DNA of 43,286 nucleotides from Spirochaetia bacterium (lineage in GTDB: Bacteria; Spirochaetota; Spirochaetia; Treponematales; Breznakiellaceae): assembly GCA_025997675.1 (NCBI GenBank), contig BNUX01000016.1, positions 1 to 43,286 of the forward strand, given 5' to 3'. Below are positions 1 through 7,139 of this stretch, piece by piece. Each line of letters opens with the position of its first letter. Positions within the stretch are counted from its first letter, which is position 1. A program made the position numbers and the translations under genes. The notes under the pieces were generated by a model. That model had not been told where the DNA came from and did no database searches. It worked only from the letters and a program-made list of their open reading frames with translations.

Positions 1-127
1 TGGGCTTCAAGTTCCTCCCGGTCGATGTCCCCCAGGATAAGGCAGATCCCCTGGTTCATGCTGAAATCGTACCGGCAATGGTAACGCAGTGAAAGTTTCT
101 CCATGATCGTATTGTTCCACTTCTCCG
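1..127 (-). repeat. Perfect inverted copy of an internal response-regulator fragment
   Basis: The reverse complement of bases 1-127 matches bases 4365-4491 with no mismatch in 127 positions. Identity stops abruptly at 127, while the other end runs off the window. On the minus strand it would encode about 42 residues from the middle of the YesN/AraC-type regulator at 3845-5284, without its receiver or HTH domain. It is either the edge of an inverted duplication or a fold-back assembly or amplification chimera. The complete identity and position at the extreme edge leave both open. Confidence 0.95.
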
Positions 128-271
128 ATCATACTCCCCTTTCTTTTAAAAACGCAAGGGGAAAACCATACCAATTATGCTGTCAAAACGCCTGTTTTTG
201 CTGTCCAGGGGGAATTTGAGATAAAACTTGAGATAAAACGCTTGACACCGCCCCTTTCAGTGGAGCCCCAC
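128..271. other. Intergenic stretch, no gene seen
   Basis: No plausible coding frame. It holds two tandem copies of TTGAGATAAAAC at about 214-237 and a lone TTGACA at about 242-247 with no matching -10 box. A CCCCTT/AAGGGG inverted repeat at about 135-160 lacks a T-run, so I do not call it a terminator. Confidence 0.5.
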
Positions 272-450
272 GAGCACCGCGTTAGGCGCAACGAGTAGCG
301 CGTTAGGCGCAACGAGCAGCGCGTTGCGCCTAACGAGCAGCGCGTTGGGCTTAACGAGCACCGCGTTGGGCCTAACGAGCACCGCGTTGGGCCTAACGAG
401 CACCGCGTTGGGCCTAACGAGCACTGCGTTGGGCTTAATGAGCACCGCGG
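272..450. repeat. 21-bp-period tandem repeat array 1
   Basis: Eight head-to-tail 21-nt units (272, 293, 314, 335, 356, 377, 398, 419) and a partial ninth. Each unit is a 9-nt spacer (consensus GAGCACCGC) plus a 12-nt near-palindrome (consensus GTTGGGCCTAAC). In units 1-2 the core reads GTTAGGCGCAAC and in unit 3 its exact reverse complement GTTGCGCCTAAC, so the core has flipped while the spacer has not. As 21 is a multiple of 3, both strands stay open and give low-complexity ORFs with 7-residue repeats. I treat those as by-products. It lies just upstream of the 518-1233 gene pair. Confidence 0.92.
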
Positions 451-493
451 TGGTGCCCCAAAACATGGTCTACCCTAAAATAAGCAAATGTAG

Positions 494-499
494 TATAAT
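494..499 (+). promoter_or_regulatory. -10 box ahead of the 518-1233 gene pair
   Basis: TATAAT at 494-499 lies 18 nt upstream of the start at 518. No good -35 hexamer is visible at 16-18 nt spacing. A GAGAGG ribosome-binding site lies between box and start. Confidence 0.45.
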
Positions 500-517
500 G
501 TTTCATGAGAGGTTTTT

Positions 518-754
518 ATGTACGAGCGAGAAAATGCCTTTTATGAGGCGAATATTGGTATGCTACGTGAAAAATATTTGGACAAGGAAGTGGTAATCGC
601 CGGAGATGAAATTTTAGGGGTTTATGACGACCTTGGAACCGCCCTTGATATGACCCAAAAAACCCACTCCCTCGGTTCATTCACCATAAAGCATATTCGC
701 ACCACCCCGGAGACTATTTGGATTCCCAGCTATTTTGAAGGAACAATTCTTTGA
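518..754 (+). CDS. Small DUF5678-like protein paired with an aspartic protease
   Basis: 78 residues, ATG start with GAGAGG a few bases upstream. The segment REKYLDKEVVIAGDEILGVY, followed by a helix resembling DLGTALDMTQ, has the pattern of the small DUF5678 family (a conserved Y-x-D/G-K-x-V start and a short alpha/beta fold). That assignment is from memory of the family pattern and is moderate. The stop codon overlaps the TTG start of the protease gene (TTGA, 751-754), so the two are probably translationally coupled. No signal peptide or membrane segment, hence probably cytoplasmic. Function unknown: it could be an inhibitor, partner or substrate of the downstream protease. Confidence 0.7.
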   Translation: MYERENAFYEANIGMLREKYLDKEVVIAGDEILGVYDDLGTALDMTQKTHSLGSFTIKHIRTTPETIWIPSYFEGTIL

Positions 755-1233
755 CGTATCGTGCTCATGCTCAAAACTATGGGTTTCGTACACCGATATT
801 AAGCTCAGATATTGAGATTTTCCCCCGTTCTTCTGTGAAACAAGGCAACAGCATGATACTATCCGCTATTTGGGACACCGGTGCGACCCGGACTTTTATC
901 AACCGCCACTTTAGCGAAAAACTCGATCTTATTCCTATAGAGTTTCAGCCGGTGGTCGGCGCGAATGGCTCCCAAATGGCTGGCTTAGTAGTTTTGGCTA
1001 TAAAACTACCAAATGGATTATTCATCCCTGATAAACGGGCTTTTATTTGCGACCTGCCGGATTCGGTAAATATCCTTATTGGTATGGACATCATCCAGCT
1101 CGGGGATTTTCATATTTCCAATGCCGGCGGCAAAACCCTGTTCAGCTTTGTAGTTCCATCCCTTCCAACGCCTTTCAGTCTGGCCGAGGAGGCCGGCAAG
1201 CTGAACGGCCAAAAAGATCAGAAAATCGACTAA
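751..1233 (+). CDS. Retropepsin-like aspartic protease (clan AA)
   Basis: 160 residues. The catalytic motif D-T-G-A is at residues 42-45 inside a hydrophobic strand (ILSAIWDTGATRTFI), and a later ILIGMD segment at about 111-116 fits the second conserved motif of single-domain bacterial retropepsin-like proteases (Asp_protease_2 type), which act as dimers. No signal peptide, so probably cytoplasmic. The start is TTG at 751, overlapping the preceding stop by 4 nt. No ATG lies near it, and the frame extends through the overlap. The C-terminal 30 residues are polar. The substrate cannot be told from sequence. Such proteases often sit beside a small partner gene, as here. Confidence 0.8.
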   Translation: MTYRAHAQNYGFRTPILSSDIEIFPRSSVKQGNSMILSAIWDTGATRTFINRHFSEKLDLIPIEFQPVVGANGSQMAGLVVLAIKLPNGLFIPDKRAFICDLPDSVNILIGMDIIQLGDFHISNAGGKTLFSFVVPSLPTPFSLAEEAGKLNGQKDQKID

Positions 1234-1292
1234 AACTTCAAAAATTTTTAACTCTTACCCGTGACCTTGAAATAGACCGGTAAAAGCCCTAT

Positions 1293-1334
1293 AATTAGCT
1301 CAGTAGAAAGGCATAAATTGGCTCAGTAGAAGGG
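1293..1334. repeat. Direct repeat upstream of the three-component system
   Basis: Two 19-nt copies (1293-1311 and 1316-1334, 23 nt apart) share AATT-A/G-GCTCAGTAGAA and differ at only two positions. Two same-facing sites at about two helical turns could be a binding site for an activator such as the YesN-type regulator encoded downstream. That is inference. The rest of 1234-1404 shows nothing else. Confidence 0.5.
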
Positions 1335-1370
1335 TAAAAATGATGGAAACCTATCGGCCGCGTATCCCGG

Positions 1371-1398
1371 TGGCAAACTGCCGGAATTGCGGTATACT
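1371..1398 (+). promoter_or_regulatory. Promoter of the three-component operon, possibly leaderless
   Basis: TATACT at 1393-1398 with TGGCAA 16 nt upstream (1371-1376). The GTG start at 1405 follows after only 6 nt and there is no Shine-Dalgarno sequence, so transcription would begin at or next to the start codon. Confidence 0.5.
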
Positions 1399-1404
1399 TA
1401 ACCC

Positions 1405-2355
1405 GTGAAACGCCATTTCCGGCTCATTATCATCGTCTTTAGTATCCTCTCCCTGGGGGCGTTTCTCGTTTCCTTCTATATGGTGCGGAATCTCTACATA
1501 CGCCATGCCGCGGAAGGGAACAGCCCGCTGAGTTATCATTTTTCCCTGTACCTGCCGGATAACCGGAACGCTTTTTTTACGGAGATTATCCGGGGGGCGG
1601 AACGGGCGGCGGCGGAGGTAAACGCGGCGATTTCAATCCATTCCATCGATCCCGTGAAGAATGAACTGGAAATGGCCGCCTATACCGCCGTGGACGGGGT
1701 TATCGTCTGTCCCTATCTGGAGGATGCCCTGGCCCGCCGGCAGCTTGAAAAACTGGGGGCCGCCCAGATTCCGGTGGTCATCATCAACCATAATGTCCCC
1801 AACGATCAGCCCTGGCCCTTTATCGGCGCCAATAACTTTGATATGGGCCGCAGGCTGGGGGCCGAAACGGGGAGGATCTCAGGCGGCCCCATACGGCTTG
1901 CCCTGGTGTACAGCGATAAGTCGCCGGGTATCTACGGGGAACGGGAACTGGTGGAAATGGGCATTGCCGACGCTTTGACGGATAGGCTTGCCTCGCCCAT
2001 CCTGGAATTCCGCACCAACCTGAATCCCCTGGACGCAGAGGCCCTGCTTGGCAGGCTTTTGCCCCGGGCGGATATCAATACCATCATCTTTACCGATGCC
2101 AACGATACCCTTGCCGCCGCCCAAACCCTCATCGACATGAACCTGGTGGGACGGGTTCAGGTTATCGGGTTCGGGGATGATCCGGGGATTCTGGAAAATA
2201 TCAGGAAGGGGGTTATCGCAAGCACTGTGGTAACCAACCCCGAACGGATTGGCTACGAGGCGGTACGATCCCTTTCGGCCCTGCGGACTACGGGATATAC
2301 CTCCACCTCCATTGATACGGGCATCGAGATTATCGATCAGCGGAGCCTGGAATGA
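1405..2355 (+). CDS. Membrane-anchored periplasmic sugar-binding protein of a three-component sensor
   Basis: 316 residues. An N-terminal hydrophobic segment (about residues 6-27) without a lipobox or clear cleavage site acts as signal anchor. The rest is a type I periplasmic binding-protein fold (Peripla_BP_4/RbsB-XylF type): YHFSLYLPDNRNAFFTEIIRGAE at the start, DGVIVCPYLED, IPVVIINHNVP, and a C-terminal TVVTNPERIGYEAV. It lacks transporter partners and overlaps a histidine kinase by ATGA (2352-2355), so it most likely binds a sugar and signals to the kinase, as XylFII does for LytS in clostridial xylose systems. Start: GTG at 1405, six bases after a -10 box. A homologue transporting sugar is unlikely given the uncleaved anchor. 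Confidence 0.82.
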   Translation: MKRHFRLIIIVFSILSLGAFLVSFYMVRNLYIRHAAEGNSPLSYHFSLYLPDNRNAFFTEIIRGAERAAAEVNAAISIHSIDPVKNELEMAAYTAVDGVIVCPYLEDALARRQLEKLGAAQIPVVIINHNVPNDQPWPFIGANNFDMGRRLGAETGRISGGPIRLALVYSDKSPGIYGERELVEMGIADALTDRLASPILEFRTNLNPLDAEALLGRLLPRADINTIIFTDANDTLAAAQTLIDMNLVGRVQVIGFGDDPGILENIRKGVIASTVVTNPERIGYEAVRSLSALRTTGYTSTSIDTGIEIIDQRSLE

Positions 2356-3860
2356 GGATTCCCCGCCGCATTTTCCGGTCCTTTCGGGCACAAATGCTGT
2401 TCAGCATATTCGGCGCCTTTTTATTGTTGGTACTCTCCACCGGCTATACCATGATCTCCGCAAAAAATCTGCAGACCATTCTTGACAATAGTTTTGAACA
2501 GGAACGGTTTATCAAATCCATACAGGAAGACCTCGCGGCTTATCAGGCGCCGCTCTTGGATTACCTTTCCACCCGGTCTTCCAATGCCCTTTCGCGGATA
2601 CTCATTGACTCACAAACCCTGCGGCGGAAGATTCCTTCCGTTACCCCTGTTACCGGGAACCGGGTGCTGTTAAAAGAACGGGAACTCTACGCGCTGATCC
2701 ATTCCTACCTGAATCTGGCGGATGAAGCGATGGAGGCAAAACGGGGCAGAAACATTGCCGCCTATACCCGGATGTACGACGAAATGGCAGGATTACTGTC
2801 CTATATCAACGCGGAAATTGAAGCAATAAGCATTGAGCGCTTCCGCAATCAGACCGATTCCTACGGCCTGTTCATCCTTGGGGCGGGGGCCGTGCAGTTT
2901 TGGAACCTCCTGTTTATCATCTTTGTTTCGATTGTAGCAGTGTTACTGCTCCTCATATCCGTCGGGCGGGTTACGGACCCCCTGGTACGGCTTTCGGCCA
3001 TGGCGGCGGAACTATCGGCGGGGCATTTCGATATTGAAGATATCACCACCGACGGCGTGCGGGAAACGCAGCAGGTGGTGGACGCCTTTAACCGGATGAA
3101 AAACGAAATCCGTAATTACATTGAAGAGATCCGTCTGCAGGAAAACGTCAAGGGGGAATATATGCGGGAGCGGATGCGGAACATGAAGATGGAAGGATTG
3201 GTGCGGCGCATGGAAATATATGCCCTCCAGGCCCAGATGAATCCCCACTTTCTTTTCAACACCCTGAATACGGGGATGCAGCTTGCCATTGTGGAGGGGG
3301 CCGACCGGACCGGCGAATACATGGAATACCTGGCAAAACTATTCCGGCATATCATCCGCAACAAGGAAATCATCGTGCCCCTGCGGCACGAGATTGAGGG
3401 GCTCAACTATTACTTCTCTATTTTAAAAGTACGGTTCCCCAAAAACCTGGATTTAGTGCTGGACTACGACGAGGCCCTCCTTGACGCCTGCAAAGTTCCG
3501 GTTTCCATCCTACAGCCCCTGGTGGAAAACTGTATCATCCACGGGTTTAAGGATGCCGGCGCCCGCCGTTCGCTCATCATGGTCAGGGCGGAGCAGCAGG
3601 GGAGGAGGCTCATCCTCTCGGTCCGGGATAACGGTCAGGGCATGGAAAAGGAAACGGTAGAGAAACTGCTCCACCCCCAGCACATTGACGAATCATCCGC
3701 CTCCCGGGTCATGGGGCTTGAAAACGTTATCCAGCGGCTTTACTTTTTCTACCCCGATGACCCGGAGGTCATCTCCATTCAAAGCGGCCAGGCGGCCCTG
3801 CCGGGAACCGCCGTCATCATCAGTATTGATACCGGGAGAACACCATGTATCGCGTTCTGA
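2352..3860 (+). CDS. Sensor histidine kinase, YesM/LytS (HPK7/8) family
   Basis: 502 residues, membrane protein. TM1 at about 12-34, an extracytoplasmic domain of about 145 residues, TM2 at about 183-205, HAMP at about 207-258, then a His_kinase domain with the family-typical QAQMNPHFLFNTLN (phospho-acceptor His299), an N-box around PLVENCIIHG and a G1 box DNGQGM in the HATPase_c domain. The start codon overlaps the preceding binding-protein gene by 4 nt, and the end overlaps the response regulator by 16 nt, so the three are one operon. Known role of the family: autophosphorylates on ligand or binding-protein contact and passes phosphate to a YesN-type regulator. Ligand probably a sugar, perhaps xylose (inference from the locus). 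Confidence 0.93.
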   Translation: MRIPRRIFRSFRAQMLFSIFGAFLLLVLSTGYTMISAKNLQTILDNSFEQERFIKSIQEDLAAYQAPLLDYLSTRSSNALSRILIDSQTLRRKIPSVTPVTGNRVLLKERELYALIHSYLNLADEAMEAKRGRNIAAYTRMYDEMAGLLSYINAEIEAISIERFRNQTDSYGLFILGAGAVQFWNLLFIIFVSIVAVLLLLISVGRVTDPLVRLSAMAAELSAGHFDIEDITTDGVRETQQVVDAFNRMKNEIRNYIEEIRLQENVKGEYMRERMRNMKMEGLVRRMEIYALQAQMNPHFLFNTLNTGMQLAIVEGADRTGEYMEYLAKLFRHIIRNKEIIVPLRHEIEGLNYYFSILKVRFPKNLDLVLDYDEALLDACKVPVSILQPLVENCIIHGFKDAGARRSLIMVRAEQQGRRLILSVRDNGQGMEKETVEKLLHPQHIDESSASRVMGLENVIQRLYFFYPDDPEVISIQSGQAALPGTAVIISIDTGRTPCIAF

Positions 3861-5284
3861 TTGTGGATGATGAGGAGCCGGTCCTGGACAGTTATGAATT
3901 TATGCTGAAAAGCACCGGCAGTTTTATTCTCGCCGGAAAGGCCCGTACCGGATATGACGCACTAAAACTAATCTATGAATCACCGCCGGATTTGGTGTTC
4001 ATGGACATCAATATCCCCGGCATGGACGGGCTTGCGGTAATCGCCGAGGTCCATAAAAAATTTGCTTCCATGGTTTTTATCCTGTCCACCGCCTACGAGC
4101 GGTTCGACCTTGCCCAAAGAGCCATCCCCCTGGGGGTGTTTGACTATCTGGTAAAGCCGGTATCAAAAAAAACCTTTTTCGCCGCCCTGGAAAAAGTGCA
4201 GAAGCACCTGGGACAGGAGCCTCCGGGTGAAGCGGGTATACAGCACTATTTACGGAAAACTATTTGGAAGGCGGTAAGCCCTGAGGAATGGGAACAGTAC
4301 CGGGAGCGGTTTGCCTTTCCTTCGGATAAGGGGATTGTCTGCCTGCTGGAATTGGGGGGGGATGCGGAGAAGTGGAACAATACGATCATGGAGAAACTTT
4401 CACTGCGTTACCATTGCCGGTACGATTTCAGCATGAACCAGGGGATCTGCCTTATCCTGGGGGACATCGACCGGGAGGAACTTGAAGCCCAGGTAGAAAA
4501 GGTACTCCGGGAAACCCTTCCCGGAAAGGAATATGCCTGTGGGATCGGCGGCGTATATTATGGAAGCGAACTGTACCAATCCTGCGGCGAAGCTTTAACG
4601 GACCTGCACCGGAAACGGAACGGGGATGGGGGCGCGCAAAACCGGGAACAGCAGCGAATCAAAATGCTTCGCCGGAAAACCGGCATAGCCCCTCCCGAAG
4701 AAACAGCAAAGCTATTTAACGATCTCTGGAAGGATGTTTTTAGTTCCCATGATTTTCCGGCGGCCAAGGCAAAGATGGCGGCGGTCTTCATGTTCCTCAT
4801 GGATGATTGCACGGGCTGTTACAGCGGCCACCCGGAAGTTTTGCCGCCCTTCAATGCGGCGGAGGAGATCATGGCGCTGCCGGACCTTGCCGCATGGGAA
4901 GCCTGGGCCGCTTCCGCCTTTGAGCACATTCAGCGCCATGCAAATCTCCGCCGTTCCGGAAGCTTCCCCCTGCCCCTGGTAAAGGCCATCGAATATATCC
5001 ATGACCATTACGCTGAAAGTATCCAACTGCCGAATGCCGCCGGGGCAGCCCAGGTTTCCGCCGCCTATTTAAGCCGCCTTTTTTCGGAACACCTTAAAAC
5101 TAATTTTATCGACTATGTTACGGAGCTGCGGATAGGCCAGGCGGAAAAACTTATCCGGGAATCCCGGATGAATATCAAGGAAGTTGCCTTCGCGGTGGGC
5201 TATCAGGACCCCAATTATTTCAGTAAAATTTTCAAGAAGATCACCGGGTTGTCCCCCCGGGCTTTTGGGGCGCGGGTGGAATGA
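3845..5284 (+). CDS. Response regulator with AraC-type DNA-binding domain (YesN-like)
   Basis: 479 residues, cytoplasmic transcription regulator. Receiver domain at 1-120 with the acidic pair D8/D9, phospho-acceptor D54 (in LVFMDINIPGMDG), a Thr in STAY and a Lys in LVKPVS. A middle region of about 240 residues has no recognised domain. The C-terminal 100 residues hold two AraC-type helix-turn-helix motifs (AAQVSAAYLSRLFSEHLKTN and IKEVAFAVGYQDPNYFSKIF). Start ATG at 3845 overlaps the kinase gene by 16 nt. Likely target: sugar transport genes in this window, notably xylFGH (inference). Bases 4365-4491 of this gene recur inverted at 1-127. Confidence 0.94.
   Translation: MYRVLIVDDEEPVLDSYEFMLKSTGSFILAGKARTGYDALKLIYESPPDLVFMDINIPGMDGLAVIAEVHKKFASMVFILSTAYERFDLAQRAIPLGVFDYLVKPVSKKTFFAALEKVQKHLGQEPPGEAGIQHYLRKTIWKAVSPEEWEQYRERFAFPSDKGIVCLLELGGDAEKWNNTIMEKLSLRYHCRYDFSMNQGICLILGDIDREELEAQVEKVLRETLPGKEYACGIGGVYYGSELYQSCGEALTDLHRKRNGDGGAQNREQQRIKMLRRKTGIAPPEETAKLFNDLWKDVFSSHDFPAAKAKMAAVFMFLMDDCTGCYSGHPEVLPPFNAAEEIMALPDLAAWEAWAASAFEHIQRHANLRRSGSFPLPLVKAIEYIHDHYAESIQLPNAAGAAQVSAAYLSRLFSEHLKTNFIDYVTELRIGQAEKLIRESRMNIKEVAFAVGYQDPNYFSKIFKKITGLSPRAFGARVE
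4365..4491 (+). repeat. Partner of the 127-bp inverted duplication
   Basis: This internal piece of the regulator gene is identical to the reverse complement of 1-127. The full regulator gene reads through it without disturbance, so this copy is the parental one. Confidence 0.95.
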
Positions 5285-5301
5285 GGAACGTTGCGGGCCT
5301 C

Positions 5302-5330
5302 TTGATGATTTTATTCGGCGGGGGTATACT
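5302..5330 (+). promoter_or_regulatory. Promoter of the 5349 gene
   Basis: TTGATG (5302-5307), 17-nt spacer, TATACT (5325-5330). AAGGAG follows before the ATG at 5349, so this transcript has a short conventional leader. Confidence 0.75.
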
Positions 5331-5348
5331 CAACATAAGGAGAATTCC

Positions 5349-5582
5349 ATGCCCCAAACCATGACCTTAGATGAGAAGTTAGCCATAGGGGTAAAAGCCC
5401 ATAATTATAAAATTGCCGGTAATATGGAGGAATGTGAGCGGATAATGAGGGAGGAGATACCCTTAGCGCCCTATCTGGCAGAATTCGCCAAAAATCGTCT
5501 TGGCCCGGACTTCCTTATCAATGGTGGTTTTAACCTATCAGAAGCGGAGGCTGAATTTGGCGAAAATTGGCTTAGTAAATAA
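5349..5582 (+). CDS. Small conserved-looking protein, function unknown
   Basis: 77 residues. ATG at 5349 with AAGGAG 6-7 nt upstream and a consensus promoter ahead of it. A longer frame upstream overlaps the regulator gene and is not supported. Soluble, helical, no signal peptide. Features: an N-terminal TMTLDEKLAIG helix, an acidic helix with GNMEECERIMREEIP, and a C-terminal NLSEAEAEFGENWLSK. I do not recognise a family. Its 3' end overlaps the TTG start of the frameshifted gene at 5557, so they were probably a two-gene unit. Confidence 0.7.
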   Translation: MPQTMTLDEKLAIGVKAHNYKIAGNMEECERIMREEIPLAPYLAEFAKNRLGPDFLINGGFNLSEAEAEFGENWLSK

Positions 5583-6068
5583 AATTTTTTCGAGTGTCAA
5601 TTCTATTGATGTAGGCCGTAAAGGAATTGCTACTGACGGAAATGAACATGAGGGAAGGATATCCTATGAAGTCGGCATATCCATAGCCCTGACGAGTTTT
5701 CAGGAAGCCCAAACATCAGCGGACTGCGAGATTTTAATACTTTCCGAAGAAACTTTTTTACGGCAGGAACTTCACTTTTGCCATCCTGCCGATACCATCA
5801 CCCGGAACAGCCTCACTCAGGCCATTCAGAGCTCTATCAGGCCGCCGAAGCTACCTATGCCACAACAAAAAACCGTATACAGGGCTGCCCCAAGGACATT
5901 TTTCACCAAGCATGTGCCGGCCATCACACCCGTCTCAGTAATTCCCTCCGCACCCCTGGGATCAACATGATTGAAAAGGCCGTCATACAGCAGCGCATGG
6001 CAAACATGAAAACTGCCGTGGGTTGCTATTTGGAGAAACAAAAGAAGGCTCTAACGATAACCAGCTAA
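5557..6068 (+). pseudogene. Frameshifted gene, partner of the 5349 gene
   Basis: The 5' part reads from TTG at 5557 (CGGAGG 6 nt upstream): AKIGLVNKIFSSVNSIDVG, then ISYEVGISIALTSFQEA, up to about TQAIQS near 5835. After that the plausible coding continues in another frame: LYQAAEATYATTKNRIQGCP, HTRLSNSLRTPGINMIEKAV and a C-terminal YLEKQKKAL, ending at 6068. The first frame becomes a Pro/Arg-rich string typical of out-of-frame sequence. One frameshift at about 5820-5840 therefore splits one protein of about 165 residues. I cannot exclude two separate ORFs or a sequencing error. Function unknown. Confidence 0.55.
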
Positions 6069-6158
6069 AAACTTTGTCAAATATGATACCATCCTCGAAA
6101 TAATCACTTTTTTACGGGTCTATCACTCTATGACAGATATAGGTGATATACTCATAGC
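6069..6158 (+). promoter_or_regulatory. Leader of the WYL-TPR operon with -10 box close to the start
   Basis: TATACT at 6147-6152 is only 6 nt from the ATG at 6159 and no ribosome-binding site follows it: a candidate leaderless start. No convincing -35 box. A TATGACAGAT string at about 6129-6139 recurs upstream of the 9397 gene, and TATGACA also recurs near 9674. Confidence 0.45.
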
Positions 6159-7139
6159 ATGGAAACCAGAAAAAGACTGCCAAAAACCGCCCTGCCCCGG
6201 ATTTACTATATTGATGAGCAGATCGCCTCGGGCACATACCCCAGCACTAAAAAGTTGGCGATAGAATACGATACCAGTATGTCCAGCATAAGCCGGGACA
6301 TTGATTATTTGAAGGACCTGGGAGCACCCATAGAATACGATACCCAGCGCCGGGGCTATTACTACTCAAAAAAGACTTTTCGCCTACCGGGAAGTTTTAC
6401 CACCACAGAAAACATACAAGCTCTGGGTATGGCAAAGACCCTGCTTTCCCTGTACCAGGATACGCCCCTCTATGAAGCCGCCAGAAATCTTTTGGAGAGC
6501 ATTACCGCCCCCCTGGTTGACCGGAACAATCCCGGCTTGTATGAAAACCGGATTGTCGTACCTCCGGTAGCCTCCTCCAATGTAAACCCTGACATCTGGA
6601 ACACCATCACGCTGGGGCTTAAGGAAAACAAGGTTATCGCCTTTGAATATCAGGGAACCTGGGACGATGATTTCAAACCCCGCCGGGTACGGCCCTACCA
6701 ACTCCTGTTTGATACCGGGGTGTGGTATCTCTACGGCTATGCGGAAGAACGTAAAGCAATCCGTGTTTTTGCTCTTACCCGGATACAAAACGCCGCCATC
6801 ACGGCAAGCGTCTTTACCCTGCCGCCTGATTATGATTACTGTTCCCGATCCGATGGCAGCAACTTTGGGATTTTTGCGGGGGAGAAAAAGTACCGGTTTT
6901 CCGTTGCCTTTTATGAAGCGTCAGCACGGTGGGTGCGTGAACGGCGTTGGGCTGGGGATCAGGTTATTGAAGAAACCGAAGATGGAACGGTTATCACTTT
7001 TACCAGTACCCAATACGATAAAGTCCTTGAATGGGTCTTGTCCCGTGGTTGTACCGCTCAGCCTATGGAGCCGCAAAATTTGGTGGAGGACTGGAAATGG
7101 CATATTAACGAAATGAGGAAGTTGGCAAGAAATGGATAA
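6159..7139 (+). CDS. WYL-domain transcriptional regulator
   Basis: 326 residues, cytoplasmic. The N-terminal 75 residues form a helix-turn-helix of the YafY/DeoR-like kind (STKKLAIEYDTSMSSISRDI, then a wing GAPIEYDTQRRGYYY). The middle to C-terminal part has a WYL domain (residues about 150-215): KVIAFEYQG, RRVRPYQLLFDTGVWYLYGY with the characteristic W-Y-L, and IRVFALTRI. The C-terminal WCX-like extension runs to 326. The family senses nucleic acids or nucleotides and often controls defence or DNA-damage genes. The 3' end overlaps the first TPR gene by 8 nt, so it is in an operon with it and probably autoregulates. Confidence 0.88.
   Translation: METRKRLPKTALPRIYYIDEQIASGTYPSTKKLAIEYDTSMSSISRDIDYLKDLGAPIEYDTQRRGYYYSKKTFRLPGSFTTTENIQALGMAKTLLSLYQDTPLYEAARNLLESITAPLVDRNNPGLYENRIVVPPVASSNVNPDIWNTITLGLKENKVIAFEYQGTWDDDFKPRRVRPYQLLFDTGVWYLYGYAEERKAIRVFALTRIQNAAITASVFTLPPDYDYCSRSDGSNFGIFAGEKKYRFSVAFYEASARWVRERRWAGDQVIEETEDGTVITFTSTQYDKVLEWVLSRGCTAQPMEPQNLVEDWKWHINEMRKLARNG

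Noticed and set aside
135..160. CCCCTT/AAGGGG hairpin as terminator
   Set aside because: Six-bp arms with a long loop and no T-run; the flanking gene at the window edge is only a fragment.
257..596. Low-complexity proteins on both strands through array 1
   Set aside because: A 21-nt period keeps frames open automatically; no ribosome-binding sites; the plus-strand frame runs out of frame into the 518 gene.
1293..1334. tRNA-like D-arm sequence (TTAGCTCAGTAGAA)
   Set aside because: Occurs twice in 42 bases, with no acceptor stem, anticodon arm or T-arm sequence downstream.
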